Assembly: GCA_028281765.1 (NCBI GenBank) | Contig: JANQJF010000039.1 | Location: forward strand, 173,646 to 237,645 | Length of the DNA stretch: 64,000 nt | From: Planctomycetota bacterium | Lineage (GTDB): Bacteria > Planctomycetota > UBA1135 > UBA2386 | Direction of reading: 5' to 3' | Shown here: piece after piece, positions 19,284 through 28,700 of the stretch | Position numbering within the stretch: position 1 is the first letter of the stretch | How the letters are laid out: every line of letters begins with the position of its first letter | Notes under the pieces: generated by a model | Seen by the model: only the letters and a program-made list of their open reading frames with translations | The model's database searches: none | Told to the model about the DNA's origin: nothing | Program-made: the position numbers and the translations under genes

Positions 19284-22200
19284 TCAGTCTCCGCGATAGC
19301 GCGCGAGTCGGTTCTGCATGTCGTCGAGCGCGAGCCACTCGACGTTGGCGCCGTTCATGAGGGTGAGCACTTCTTCGGCGGTCGTCACGGCGGCGGCAGC
19401 GTTGCCGTTGCGGAACAGCGCCTCGGCGAGCGTCGCGAGCATGACCGGGCTGCGACGGTTCGAGAGTTCGACGCCGCGCTCAGCGATTTGCACGGCCTGC
19501 TGCCGGTCCGCCGGGGTCATGCCGGGTGCCGTCGCGAGCACCATGGCGTGCTCGTGCCAGGCGTACGGCTCGAGGGGCCAAGCGTTGGTCAGCGCCTCGA
19601 TCCACCGCTTCGCATCCGTGGCCCGTCCGACATCGGCGAGCGCGAGGCCGTAGGAGATCGACTCGTCGAGGCCGACCGGACGCCCGGTGGCCCACGGGTT
19701 CGACATGATCGAATCGAAGTGCTGCAGCGCTTCTTCCGAGCGACCGCTCGCTTGGAGGGCCATGGCCAGCGTGTATTCGAATCGAGGCTCGAGCTTCACG
19801 GCTTTGCGGCCGTAGTCGATCGCCTCCGCGAACTGCCCGAGGTGCCGATACGCGTGCGACAGGTTCGCGTGGATGTTGGGTTCGGAAGGGGCGAGCTCGA
19901 GACCTTTGCGATACCAGCGGATCGCGGTTTCGAAGTCCCGGTAGCGCGAGTAGCGCGTGGCGAGCGTGTTGTATCCGTTGGCGTTCTCCCGCCTGGCCAA
20001 CCCGCGTCCAGCGAGGTGCACCGCGTCGCCGAGCATGCCGAATCGAAGGTAGATGTCGCTGAGTTCCGCCAGGTCGCGCTGATCCGGATCGAGCTCGAGC
20101 GCGCGCGCGGCGTGGCGAAGCGCGCTCGCTTCGTCGAAGCGGTTGGCGGCGAGCGACGCGAGTCCGAGGTGGGCCTCGGTCAGCAGTGGGTCGAGTTCCA
20201 AGGCCCGTTCGTACTCGGGCCGAGCCTTCTCGTAGGCTCCACACGATTCGAGAAACGCGGCGAAGGTCCAGCGGTAGAACGGGCTGTCTGGCCGCACGGC
20301 CAGGGCCTCTCGGTATCGCGCGATCGCCGCGTCGATGTCGCCACTCCGGCGCAGGTCCACAGCCGACCAGGTGAGCCACGGGTAGGGCGTGCCGACAAGG
20401 CTGTCCGTGAACTCTTGCAGTCGTTGGAGCTCCTGCGGATCGAGATCGTCTCGCTCGGCGGCTGCCCGCTTCACGTCCGCGGCCGAGCGTGCACCGACGG
20501 AGAGCCCATCGAAGACGCGCATCGTTTCGTTGTGTCGACGTTGTGCGAGCTTCGTGGCCGCGTCGGCGTCAGGGTCGAGTAGGAGGACACGCCGTTCGTC
20601 CGCGATGCCCACCAAGATCCTGCGGCTGTCGGGACTGACCGCGACGGTTTTGGGTCGTCCCGCCTCAGGTCCGCCGAAGGGTACGTGCAGCAGGCGCTGC
20701 CAGGACACGGTGTCCCACACGGCCAGTGCGCGCGCGCGCGAGACCGTCACGAGTCTCCGGCCCCCGTCGCAGAAGGCGAAGTCGGAGATCGGGCCGGCTG
20801 CATGGGCGCGGAACCTGCGGATCGACTCCCCGTTCTCGGCGTCGCGCACGTGGATCCAGCCTCCTTCGCCGATCACCACGCGCTGACCGTCTGGGCTGAA
20901 ACGGATCGCATCCGAGCCGCGTTCTGATTCGACCTTCCAGATCGGCGTACCGCGCTCGACGTCCCAGACGATCACCGGGTTGCCGGTTCCACCACTGGAA
21001 GCCAACCGAGACCCGTTCGCATCGAATGCGATCTCACGGACCACGGAGCGGTGTCCGCGGAGGATGTGGCGCACTTCTTGGGTCTGCGCGTCGAACAGCA
21101 CGATCGGAGTGTCCACTTCCGGATCGCGTGGGTAGTGGAACGTGCCGAAGGCGCCCGCGAGCAGACGGGAATTCGGGCTGAATTGCACGCGCGCGAAGCC
21201 GATGCGCTGTTTGCCGGCTTCCGGTCGAGGAAGATCCGCTGGTGCCTCCAACATTCCGCGTTCGGCGCCGGTCTCGGCGTCGAGCAGGACGATGCGGCGA
21301 TCGAGTCGGCCAACCGCGACGAGGTCGCCTGCAGGATCTACGGCGAGACATCGAGGGTCGTCGTCGCGAGCGTACCGCGCGAACGACTGCGAGCCATCGC
21401 GCAGGTCCCACTTGCGGATCGCGTCGTACTCGACGACGAACGCGTGCGTGCCTTCGACCGAGAATCGGACTTCCACGACGCTGCCGGATCCCCGCGCGCC
21501 GAGGTCCATGGGCACGACCATGTCGACGAGTCGGCGACGCCGCAGCTCTCCCGGCCTCGCGCAGAGGATGTCCTGCCCGTCCGGAGTGAACCACGCGATG
21601 TGGGACTGGCCGTAGATCTCGATGCGGTTCCACGTCGCCGTGTCGTAGAGCCTGGCTCTGCCGTCCGAGCCCGTGCACATCGCGAGCGTCCCGTCGGGGG
21701 AGAAGCGCGTGCTCCACACGTGCCACCGATCGATTCCTGGTGCTCGGTGCTGCTCGAGGCGGTGTACGCGGTTGCCCGTCTCCGTGTCCCACAGCGTCAC
21801 GTTTCCGCCGCCGCCACCGATGAGGAGGAGCTGGCCATCCGGACTGAAGCCAGCGGCGGTGACGGCACGCCAGCCACGGTAGCCCTCGTGTTCGAACTCC
21901 CGAAGAAGGGCGCCCGTGCTTGCGTCGACGAGCCGGGCGGTGCCGTCTCGATGCCCGATCAGCAGGCGCGTTCCGGTTGGGTTGCAGACCAGAGTGCGAA
22001 TCTCGGACTTCTTGGCCTCGAACTCCGCGAGCTGCGGACGCGTAGACAAGTCGCGCGCATCGAAGATGCGGAGGGTGCCGTCGATGCAACCCACGAGAAG
22101 GCGTCCTTGGGGGTCGAAGCACGCGGGGCCGTTCGGCGACGGCGACTGTCGTATCCCGTTGAAGAGCTCGCGTTCCGGCGCGGCTTCGCCATCGAACTCC

Positions 22201-22871
22201 GTGCGTGCGAGCTCAGTGCCCGATCGCGCGTCGTGCAGGCTCAATTGGCCGCCTTCTCCGACGACGAGGAAACGGTTTCCGGTTCGATCGAACCGAGCGA
22301 ACTTGGACGACCAGGGCAACTGCAAGAGGGTCTTGGAGTCGTTGATCGAGCAGACACGAAACGTTCGGTCATCCCCGTTTTGCCAGGCGAACAGGAGGTA
22401 CCGACCGGTGGCGTCGACGTCGATGCACTCCCCGCTCGTCAGTTCCGAGATGTGCGTCCAACCGTCGATGTAGGACGCCGCGGTGCGGGCGCGGAGCCAA
22501 CGCCATTCGAAGCCGCGGCGTTCGTGGGGCACGGCGTCGAGAACGTCCGCCAGATAGCGGGCACGACCGGTATCGAGTTGTGCTGCCGCACGACGCAGCG
22601 TGTCCGCGTACGCGACGCCCTCGAGCACGACGTTGCGCTCCGCGAGTTCCGACTCGCGCGCCGATGCCTCGTTCCAGAAGTAGAGGCTGGCGGCGAGTCC
22701 GGCGACGACGACCGCGGTGACGAGGAGCAGCATGCGCTGCGTGCGTCGTGCGGTTGCGAAGCGGATCTCTGCATGCCGGGCTCGGGTCTCGAGTCTGGAG
22801 GAGTACGCCGCGACCTGTTCGGCGAGGATCTTGGCGTCGCGGGGCGGTCCTCGCGATTCGGCGCGAGGCAC
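19284..22871 (-). CDS. Kinase 3, C-terminal fragment after frameshift (TM, propeller, TPR)
   Basis: This frame carries the rest of the third kinase paralogue: the end of the kinase-flanking region (RDAKILAEQVAAYSSRLE), the TM helix (MLLLVTAVVVAGLAASLYFW), WD40-like repeats and TPRs ending LARYRGD. The open frame extends up to a GTG at 22871, but that codon lies inside the region matched by the other frame, so it is probably not a real start. Joined to the upstream fragment by adding one base near 22841-22844, the protein would have about 1,581 aa, matching its paralogues (1,588 and 1,612). It is expressed only if ribosomes shift frame, if translation re-initiates, or if the sequence has a one-base error. 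Confidence 0.8.
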   Translation of the reverse strand: MPRAESRGPPRDAKILAEQVAAYSSRLETRARHAEIRFATARRTQRMLLLVTAVVVAGLAASLYFWNEASARESELAERNVVLEGVAYADTLRRAAAQLDTGRARYLADVLDAVPHERRGFEWRWLRARTAASYIDGWTHISELTSGECIDVDATGRYLLFAWQNGDDRTFRVCSINDSKTLLQLPWSSKFARFDRTGNRFLVVGEGGQLSLHDARSGTELARTEFDGEAAPERELFNGIRQSPSPNGPACFDPQGRLLVGCIDGTLRIFDARDLSTRPQLAEFEAKKSEIRTLVCNPTGTRLLIGHRDGTARLVDASTGALLREFEHEGYRGWRAVTAAGFSPDGQLLLIGGGGGNVTLWDTETGNRVHRLEQHRAPGIDRWHVWSTRFSPDGTLAMCTGSDGRARLYDTATWNRIEIYGQSHIAWFTPDGQDILCARPGELRRRRLVDMVVPMDLGARGSGSVVEVRFSVEGTHAFVVEYDAIRKWDLRDGSQSFARYARDDDPRCLAVDPAGDLVAVGRLDRRIVLLDAETGAERGMLEAPADLPRPEAGKQRIGFARVQFSPNSRLLAGAFGTFHYPRDPEVDTPIVLFDAQTQEVRHILRGHRSVVREIAFDANGSRLASSGGTGNPVIVWDVERGTPIWKVESERGSDAIRFSPDGQRVVIGEGGWIHVRDAENGESIRRFRAHAAGPISDFAFCDGGRRLVTVSRARALAVWDTVSWQRLLHVPFGGPEAGRPKTVAVSPDSRRILVGIADERRVLLLDPDADAATKLAQRRHNETMRVFDGLSVGARSAADVKRAAAERDDLDPQELQRLQEFTDSLVGTPYPWLTWSAVDLRRSGDIDAAIARYREALAVRPDSPFYRWTFAAFLESCGAYEKARPEYERALELDPLLTEAHLGLASLAANRFDEASALRHAARALELDPDQRDLAELSDIYLRFGMLGDAVHLAGRGLARRENANGYNTLATRYSRYRDFETAIRWYRKGLELAPSEPNIHANLSHAYRHLGQFAEAIDYGRKAVKLEPRFEYTLAMALQASGRSEEALQHFDSIMSNPWATGRPVGLDESISYGLALADVGRATDAKRWIEALTNAWPLEPYAWHEHAMVLATAPGMTPADRQQAVQIAERGVELSNRRSPVMLATLAEALFRNGNAAAAVTTAEEVLTLMNGANVEWLALDDMQNRLARYRGD

Positions 22872-24028
22872 TGCTTGGCAATCGCGATGAGTGCGGGGTC
22901 TGCGCCACTCTCGTCGAGTCGCTCGTACGCGGGATTCAGGTCCGCGTTCGCGGCGAGCGTGAGTACGTCGCGTGACGAGTCGCCCTGGTAGGCCGGCTTG
23001 CCGGTGAGGATCTCGCAGAGCATCGCCCCGAGCGAGAATACGTCGGCGCGCGCGTCGAGCTCTTCGACTTCGCCGCGCGCTTGCTCGGGAGACATATACG
23101 CCGGCGTGCCCATGATCGAGCCGGTCAACGACTCGGAGCCCTTGCCGGTGTCGCCGGTGCGCACCGTCGAGATCACGCTGGCCTGCGGCGCCTGCGACGC
23201 GCGGCTCTGCTCGGGGCGTCCGAGCACTTTCGCGAGCCCCCAGTCGACGACCTGCACTTCGCCGAAGCTGCCGACCATGACGTTGTCGGGTTTGAGGTCA
23301 CGGTGGAGCACGTGGCGCGAATGCGCGTACGCCATCGTCTGGCAGACCTGCTCGAACACCGACAAGAACCTGCGATGGTCCTGTGTGAGGTCGACGCGCT
23401 CCTTGAGCTGCGACGCGAGCGTCGTGCCCTTGACGAGCTTCATCGTGAAGTACGGCCGCTCGTCGGCTTGCAGTCCGAGTTCGTACACCGGCACGATGCC
23501 GGGGTGCTGCAGCTGGCCACCGATCTGCGCCTCTTCGATGAAGCGCTGGATCATGTCCGGTCGATCGGCGTGCTCTTCGTGCAGCACCTTCATCGCGACG
23601 TCGCGGCCGAGGTCGACGTCGTGCCCCTTCAGCACGATGCCGACGCCTCCGCGGGCGATCTCGCCCTGGACCTGGTACTGGTCGATCTTCTGCTCGACCG
23701 CCTGCTTGCCGGGGTCGCCGGCGCGGAGCACGGGCGCGTTGCTCTCGTCGCGATCGCGCAGCAGGATCGGCATGACCTTCGGGCCGCGGGCCTCGATGCG
23801 CTCGAGGATGCTCGGGTTGTCGACGTTGGTCGGCTCGAGCAGGCGGTCGATGCGGCTGGCGCCACCGTCCGCGAGCTCGAGTTGCGCCCGGCACTGCGCG
23901 AGGATCTCGGGCGCGACGTCCTTCTGCTCGGCGAGCCACGCTTCGCGCTCTTCCTTCGGAAGCTCCGCCGCGCCGTGGAACAGCTCTTGCAGTCGCTGCA
24001 GGGCGTCCGGGCCGAGGTCCGAGCTCAC
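22439..24028 (-). CDS. Kinase 3, N-terminal fragment (complete kinase domain, frameshifted tail)
   Basis: Translation starts at a GTG (24028) whose bases overlap the TGA of the ECF sigma gene (GTGA), and the start VSSDLGPDALQRLQ aligns with the ATG starts of the two paralogues. The frame encodes the family N-terminal region, the whole kinase domain (VAMK, HRDLKPDN, VVDWG, GTPAYMSPEQ) and CLAPNREDRP, after which it leaves the paralogous alignment. From there the frame runs about 135 unrelated Arg-rich residues to a stop at 22439. As written, the product is a 529-aa kinase without the TM helix. A soluble kinase of this kind could still be active, but a disrupted gene or a sequencing error in the G/C run is equally consistent. 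Confidence 0.8.
   Translation of the reverse strand: MSSDLGPDALQRLQELFHGAAELPKEEREAWLAEQKDVAPEILAQCRAQLELADGGASRIDRLLEPTNVDNPSILERIEARGPKVMPILLRDRDESNAPVLRAGDPGKQAVEQKIDQYQVQGEIARGGVGIVLKGHDVDLGRDVAMKVLHEEHADRPDMIQRFIEEAQIGGQLQHPGIVPVYELGLQADERPYFTMKLVKGTTLASQLKERVDLTQDHRRFLSVFEQVCQTMAYAHSRHVLHRDLKPDNVMVGSFGEVQVVDWGLAKVLGRPEQSRASQAPQASVISTVRTGDTGKGSESLTGSIMGTPAYMSPEQARGEVEELDARADVFSLGAMLCEILTGKPAYQGDSSRDVLTLAANADLNPAYERLDESGADPALIAIAKQCLAPNREDRPATPRSSPNRSRRTPPDSRPEPGMQRSASQPHDARSACCSSSPRSSSPDSPPASTSGTRHRRASRNSRSATSCSRASRTRTRCVVRQHNSIPVVPAIWRTFSTPCPTNAAASNGVGSAPAPRRPTSTVGRTSRN
22837..22850 (-). other. Frameshift site in kinase 3 (short C run)
   Basis: On the minus strand the codons read GAC CGC CCC GCG, whereas both paralogues have the coding sense D/A-R-P-R-D. 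One additional C in the CCCC run (plus-strand GGGG at 22841-22844) would restore RPRDAK and join both fragments. A single-tRNA -1 slip of the Pro-tRNA on the C run would give the same protein, but no classical tandem slippery heptamer is present. Confidence 0.75.
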
Positions 24029-24591
24029 GCCGGGTTCTCGCCGAGTTTGGACGCGAGGAACGTCCGGATGAACTGCCACTGGCGCTGCACCGAACGCTTC
24101 GAGATGTCGAGGATGTCGGCGGTCTCCGCGTCGGTGAGGCCGGCGAAGTACCGGCAGTTCACGATGTCGCGGGCGGTCGAATTCGCGGCTTCGAGGGCGT
24201 CGAGCGCCTCTTCGAGGGCCATTACGTCGTCAGTGGGGAGGGGGTCGAGAGCCATGGCATCGTCTTCGAGGGGCACGCGCTCCATCTCGCCACCGTGGCG
24301 AAGTCGGTTCTTGCGGCGTGCCTTCTCGATCAAGATGCGCCGGATGGCTTCGGCCGACGCCAAGAAAAACTGCCGGCGTCCTTCCCAGCCGGGATCGTCG
24401 CTGCCGGTGACGCGGAGGTAGGCTTCGTGCACGAGAGCTGTCGCCTGCAGGGTTTGGCCGGGTCGCTCGCGGTGGAGATGCCGTTTCGCAACCTGGCGCA
24501 GTTGGTCGTAGACGAGGGGCAGAAGCTCCTCCGCCGCGGCTGTTTCGCCAGAGCGGAGGAGAATGGAGATGCGTTCGGCTGGGTCGGACAC
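24025..24591 (-). CDS. ECF-type RNA polymerase sigma factor (PF07638 / Sig-70_X6 type)
   Basis: The product has 188 aa with the hallmarks of the planctomycete-rich PF07638 ECF group: LVYDQLRQVAKRHL and QATALVHEAYLRV in region 2, FFLASAEAIRRILIEKARRK in the linker between 2 and 4, and a region 4 HTH (LTDAETADILDISKRSVQRQW). The start is GTG at 24591. Its TGA overlaps the GTG start of kinase 3, so sigma factor and kinase are made together. There is no anti-sigma gene nearby, which fits known ECF groups controlled by a linked Ser/Thr kinase (ECF43-like logic). That this kinase phosphorylates this sigma factor is an inference from the gene order. Confidence 0.92.
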   Translation of the reverse strand: MSDPAERISILLRSGETAAAEELLPLVYDQLRQVAKRHLHRERPGQTLQATALVHEAYLRVTGSDDPGWEGRRQFFLASAEAIRRILIEKARRKNRLRHGGEMERVPLEDDAMALDPLPTDDVMALEEALDALEAANSTARDIVNCRYFAGLTDAETADILDISKRSVQRQWQFIRTFLASKLGENPA

Positions 24592-24651
24592 GGGACTCTC
24601 GCTTCGTCGGGGTCAGCATCACGATAGCGCGTCCGACCTGGCTCGGGAGGC

Positions 24652-26121
24652 TCAGAGCCGAGTTCCCGTGATGGTCCCTTCGACGCCTCCGAACACCGTG
24701 ACCGTGCCGCTGAACGAGTCGATCGGGTTGCCGCTGAAGGTGCCGGTCACGTTCGTGTAGCGGTTGGACGGGTCGCCACCGATCACGCCGCTGTTCGCGT
24801 AGACCGCGCTCGGGCTCCAGTTGCCGTCGGCGTCGATCGGGCCGTTCATGTCGAGGCGCTCGACGAACGTGCCGACGTTGCTCCAGAAGAACTCGACGTT
24901 GCAGCGGTCTTGCAGGATTCCGCCGGGCTCGAACGTCCTGTTGTGGCCCGGGGCGTTGATCGTGAAGCGCCAGGTTCCGGGGCCGATGCGCGGACATGGG
25001 ACGCTGCTCTCGAGGTCGGCGATCACGTCGCCGCTGGATCCGTCGGAACGGGTCCAGGTGCCTTCGAAACGGTTGGCGGGCGAGCCGAGGAACTCGCCGG
25101 TGACGCGGTGCTCGACCTGCGTCTGGCCGGGTTCGAGCTGGATGTTCCAGGAGCCGCTGAACTGGTTCTCGCGGAGGAGACCGAACACGCCCATGCCGCT
25201 GTCCGGGCCGAAGCTGATCGCGCAGCCCTCGGCGACCGACACCGAGTTGGTCAACGTCGAGAAGCGACCCTGGTCGCGCAGCTCCCAGTACCACGTCGAC
25301 TCGATCGTCACGCAGTTGTCCAGACGGTTGCCGGTGATCGTGACCGAAGATGCAGCGCCGCCGGGCGGCGTGATCTCGGCCATGCCGGTGAGCATATCAC
25401 CGTCGAGCTGTAGCGAGAGTTCGACGGCGTCGACGCCGCGCGGACCACCGGGGAGAGGACCCTGGCCGATCCGGGATGTCATGAGGACGTCCCCGTCGAT
25501 CGAAGCCGGGAACGCGTCACGTTCGTCGGTGAAGCGCACGGTCGTGGCGCTGCCGGACCGTTCGATGTGGAGGCCGGTGTTCTGGACCGAGCCGACGAGC
25601 GCGGGGTCGTCCGACTGTTCCACGGTGAGCTGCACGCTCCAGGTGCCAGAGAAGCCGCTGACGTCCGCTTGCTCGCGACTGCCCGAAATGCGGGACACGG
25701 CAGAGCAGGCCGCACTGCCCATGGCGTCTCCGTACGGCGACGCCATCGCCAGCCGTTCCGAGGTTCTCGTTCCGCTGATCGAGTTGCCGTCTTCCGACAG
25801 CTCCAGGGACATCGCCGAGTTGAAGCCTTCGACCGAAGACTTCAGTTCGAGATTGCGCCCGCTCGGCGTGCCCGACAGACCGGTGTTGTCGCTGACCGTG
25901 CCGTCATCGGCGGCGGTGAGCACGATGACGAGTGGCGACTCGTAGCCGACCGGGAGATCTCCGCAGTCACTGGATTCGACGGTGGACATGAGGTTCCACG
26001 TGCCGGCGAAGTCCGAAGCGGTGACGCCGGGTGCGGAACTGCCTCCACCACCGCCACACGAGGTGAACGTCGAAAGAAGTGCGGCGGTCGAGAGGGCGAA
26101 GATGAATTGCGTGCGAACCAT
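24652..26121 (-). CDS. Lipoprotein of unknown function with repeated GTW beta domains
   Basis: The 489-aa exported lipoprotein has lipobox FTSC followed by five glycines and a Ser/Pro linker. The rest is beta-rich, with repeated starts of the form F.G(T/S)W.(L/V/I) (FAGTWNLMSTVE about residue 38, FSGTWSVQLTVEQ about 150, FSGSWNIQLEPGQ about 310, FEGTWTRSDG about 345). These suggest tandem lipocalin-like or small beta-barrel domains. Several paired cysteines are present. No catalytic motif is recognised and I do not assign a function. It lies 60 nt upstream of the ECF gene start, on the same strand and preceding it in transcription order, so read-through is possible. Confidence 0.75.
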   Translation of the reverse strand: MVRTQFIFALSTAALLSTFTSCGGGGGSSAPGVTASDFAGTWNLMSTVESSDCGDLPVGYESPLVIVLTAADDGTVSDNTGLSGTPSGRNLELKSSVEGFNSAMSLELSEDGNSISGTRTSERLAMASPYGDAMGSAACSAVSRISGSREQADVSGFSGTWSVQLTVEQSDDPALVGSVQNTGLHIERSGSATTVRFTDERDAFPASIDGDVLMTSRIGQGPLPGGPRGVDAVELSLQLDGDMLTGMAEITPPGGAASSVTITGNRLDNCVTIESTWYWELRDQGRFSTLTNSVSVAEGCAISFGPDSGMGVFGLLRENQFSGSWNIQLEPGQTQVEHRVTGEFLGSPANRFEGTWTRSDGSSGDVIADLESSVPCPRIGPGTWRFTINAPGHNRTFEPGGILQDRCNVEFFWSNVGTFVERLDMNGPIDADGNWSPSAVYANSGVIGGDPSNRYTNVTGTFSGNPIDSFSGTVTVFGGVEGTITGTRL

Positions 26122-26296
26122 GGGTTCCTGAACTCCTGGGGAAGTGGTTGGGGGCGGATGCCCGTTCGCCAGGAGTTGCGACGCGCGGTGTCGAGCGACG
26201 CCAAGCTCGGTCGAAAAATCCGCGGACGGCGACGTCGGTGTGATCGAGACGAGATGTCGCCGAAGCTCGCGTTGGTCGAGCGAAGGACGCGTGCCT

Positions 26297-28582
26297 TTAC
26301 TGCACGACGGTCACCAGCATCCCTTCGGTGAAGCCGAACCCACCCGGGTTCAGCCCGGGCGACGAATACGCCCACTGGAACGCGAGCGTGTTGACGAACG
26401 TGCCGGGGATCGCGATGCGCGCCGAGGATCCTGACGGTGTCGCGGTCGTCGGGACTACCGCCAAGAACGTCGGCCCCAGGTCGACATTCGCGAAGCATCC
26501 GGTCAGGCCCGCGAAGTCGAGCGCGACGCTGCCGGTCGCGCGGGACACGAGCAGTGCCGCGGGCGACAGGCCGGGGGTTCCGGACGACCCGAGCTCGACC
26601 TCGAAGTCATGGCTGCCGCTGATCGGCGTGCCCGACCACGTGATCGAGCCGGGGCCGCAGCCGACGCCGAAGACGGTCGGTGTGCTCGCGGTCGGGTGTT
26701 CGAGGAACGTGCCGAACGTGTTGGTGCCCGGGCTGCCGTTGCTGCCGCCGCCGTAGTAGATCGGGAAGTTGCCGACTTCCGCGTCGTAGCAGACCCCGAA
26801 CCCCGTGTGGTATTGCGAGCCGTCGTTGATCGAGTGGTCTTCGACGCGCACGTTGTCGGTGAGTCGATGCACCGCGACGCTCCGCGCGCCGAAGATCGAG
26901 CCGGCGGCGTGAGAGATCGCTGCCCAGTGCCCGCGCGTGGTCGTGTCGAACGCGATGTCGACGTTTACGAGCGGGATGGCCGCGTTGACGAAGGCCCAGT
27001 CTTCGCGAAGGGTCTTGCCCGGCGCGGCGTCAGGCCACGTGAAGTGCGCGGCGCGGAGCGTGGGGCCGCTGAATGCCGTCGAGTGCGTTCCGTCGCTCGC
27101 GAGTTGGGAGTACGTCACGAGGTAGCGACCGTTCCTTCCGGCGATCTTCGCGTTGATGTTGTGGACGAGGAGTGATGGAACACCGATGGCGCCCCCCGCC
27201 TGGGAGAGGCCGCTCGGGTAGTAGCGCGTCAGTCTGAGTTGCCACGATCCGGTCGGATTGAGGGAGTTGAACTCCTGATACGTGAGGATCCACGGTGACG
27301 AGCCGCCGTCACTCTCCGCGTTGATCGCGGTGCGTTCGAAGTCGAAGCCCGGCGTCGCGAGCTGGAACACGCTGAGCGAGTTGTCGACGGCGAGATCGCG
27401 GATCTCGCGGCGCACCGCGGTCCCGGTCGTGTTGACGCCTGTGTTGTTCGCCTCCTGTTCGTAGACGATCGCGCACAGCGAGCCGGTCGAACCGACCTTG
27501 GTGCCACCCACGTCCGGGTTGCGACGGGCCGTGTCCGAGAACTGCGAGAGATCGTAGATCGTTCCGGACAGCGCGTAGTCCGCGACGCCGCGCTGGTGGT
27601 AGCCGATCTTGTACTTCGGGTTCCCTCCTGCGACGTGGCGTTCGAACACGGTGACCCATCGATTGATTCCGCCGACGAACGCGATCTCCGGGTTGTGCTC
27701 GCTCGAAGTCGTGGACGAGTTGACGAACACGGTGATCGGCAGGTTCCACTGCGGCAGGTAGTTGATGCCGTAGATGTCGTGATCCGACGCGGAGAATGCG
27801 CGGGTCACGATCGCGATGATCTCGTGCGCGATCGGCTCGACGACGACGCAGCCGGACTGGGCCGCGTCCGAGTTCGTCGGGGTCAGCGTGATCGAAGAGA
27901 GCAGCGGGTCGACAGTGACCGGAAACGTTGCGGACTCGAGCCAGGCCTGCGGGACTCGAATCGAGACTTCTCCGGACGCGAGCGAGGTCTCGAGATCGAT
28001 GCGATGCCCGAGCGCGTCGATGGCGAACGCGACGCCGTAGTCGAGGATCGGTGTGCCCTTTTCGTCGGTGAAGACGAGCGGGCGGTGTGCCGGCTCCGTG
28101 TCCGGTGCGCGCAGTTTCGTAGAGAGAGCACCGTGAATGACGAGATCGCCGTGGGCTGCGGGGCGTTCGTGGATCACGAAGCTCTGTTCGATGCCGTGTT
28201 CGAGGACGTCGTACGCCTCGGTGAGTCGGTCGTAGCGATACTCCATGCGCCAGTCGGTCGACGCGGGCTTCGGTCGTTCGCCGTTCGCGAGAAGATTGGA
28301 TTCGCCGACGGTCACGCGTGTCGTCCGCCAAGCGAGCGGCAGGTTGTGCGGGTAGCCGTCGCCGAGCAGCGGGTAGAAACACATCCCGTCGTGGAACGAC
28401 ACCTTGAAGTTCGAGCCGGTGGCCCAGAGTCCACCGGGCTGGCCGCTCGGCTCCTGCAGGGCGTGAATTGGTGAGCAGAAGAGGCCGACCTTTGGACGCT
28501 CGTAAGAGGTGGATTGGGCGTGGGCCGAAAGCGCCGTGAGGAAAGCGCTGGAGAGCAGGACGAGTGGGAGGGATCGCGACAT
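26297..28582 (-). CDS. Large secreted protein with lineage-type C-terminal domain
   Basis: The 761-aa protein starts at the ATG at 28582, chosen because it begins a clear Sec signal peptide (MSRSLPLVLLSSAFLTALSA, cleavage after AHAQ). The N-terminal third contains an extended beta-sheet module ending in FPVTVDPLLSSITL, a pattern seen before repeat regions in surface proteins. The middle resembles a propeller-like series (INYLPQWN, INRWVTVFERH, WILTYQEFN, GRYLVTYSQLA, GHWAAISHAAG). The last 125 residues begin FGVGCGPGSITWSG and match the C-terminal domain found in the genes at 3379, 59818 and 60351. It is probably surface-anchored or released, with unknown function. It is divergent from the secreted WD40-like gene, 118 nt away. 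Confidence 0.8.
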   Translation of the reverse strand: MSRSLPLVLLSSAFLTALSAHAQSTSYERPKVGLFCSPIHALQEPSGQPGGLWATGSNFKVSFHDGMCFYPLLGDGYPHNLPLAWRTTRVTVGESNLLANGERPKPASTDWRMEYRYDRLTEAYDVLEHGIEQSFVIHERPAAHGDLVIHGALSTKLRAPDTEPAHRPLVFTDEKGTPILDYGVAFAIDALGHRIDLETSLASGEVSIRVPQAWLESATFPVTVDPLLSSITLTPTNSDAAQSGCVVVEPIAHEIIAIVTRAFSASDHDIYGINYLPQWNLPITVFVNSSTTSSEHNPEIAFVGGINRWVTVFERHVAGGNPKYKIGYHQRGVADYALSGTIYDLSQFSDTARRNPDVGGTKVGSTGSLCAIVYEQEANNTGVNTTGTAVRREIRDLAVDNSLSVFQLATPGFDFERTAINAESDGGSSPWILTYQEFNSLNPTGSWQLRLTRYYPSGLSQAGGAIGVPSLLVHNINAKIAGRNGRYLVTYSQLASDGTHSTAFSGPTLRAAHFTWPDAAPGKTLREDWAFVNAAIPLVNVDIAFDTTTRGHWAAISHAAGSIFGARSVAVHRLTDNVRVEDHSINDGSQYHTGFGVCYDAEVGNFPIYYGGGSNGSPGTNTFGTFLEHPTASTPTVFGVGCGPGSITWSGTPISGSHDFEVELGSSGTPGLSPAALLVSRATGSVALDFAGLTGCFANVDLGPTFLAVVPTTATPSGSSARIAIPGTFVNTLAFQWAYSSPGLNPGGFGFTEGMLVTVVQ

Positions 28583-28700
28583 TCGAGACTCCGGCTGCGT
28601 AACGTTCTGCTGGCTCAATGCGGAGGCGCCGCGGAACGGACGCGGAATCCGAAGAATTCCGTCTGCTCTCGGGAGCCTCGCTACACTCGCGCCGAGTGCC

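Noticed and set aside
17333..19360. Long plus-strand open frame opposite kinase 2
   Set aside because: The same kind of frame appears opposite the other kinases at 7883 and 23081, as expected from the mirrored codon bias of paralogues, not from a real gene.
22837..22850. Programmed -1 frameshifting as the firm explanation for kinase 3
   Set aside because: No tandem slippery heptamer or clear downstream stimulatory structure is visible. A deletion or sequencing error in the C run is at least as likely, so it is kept only as a possibility.
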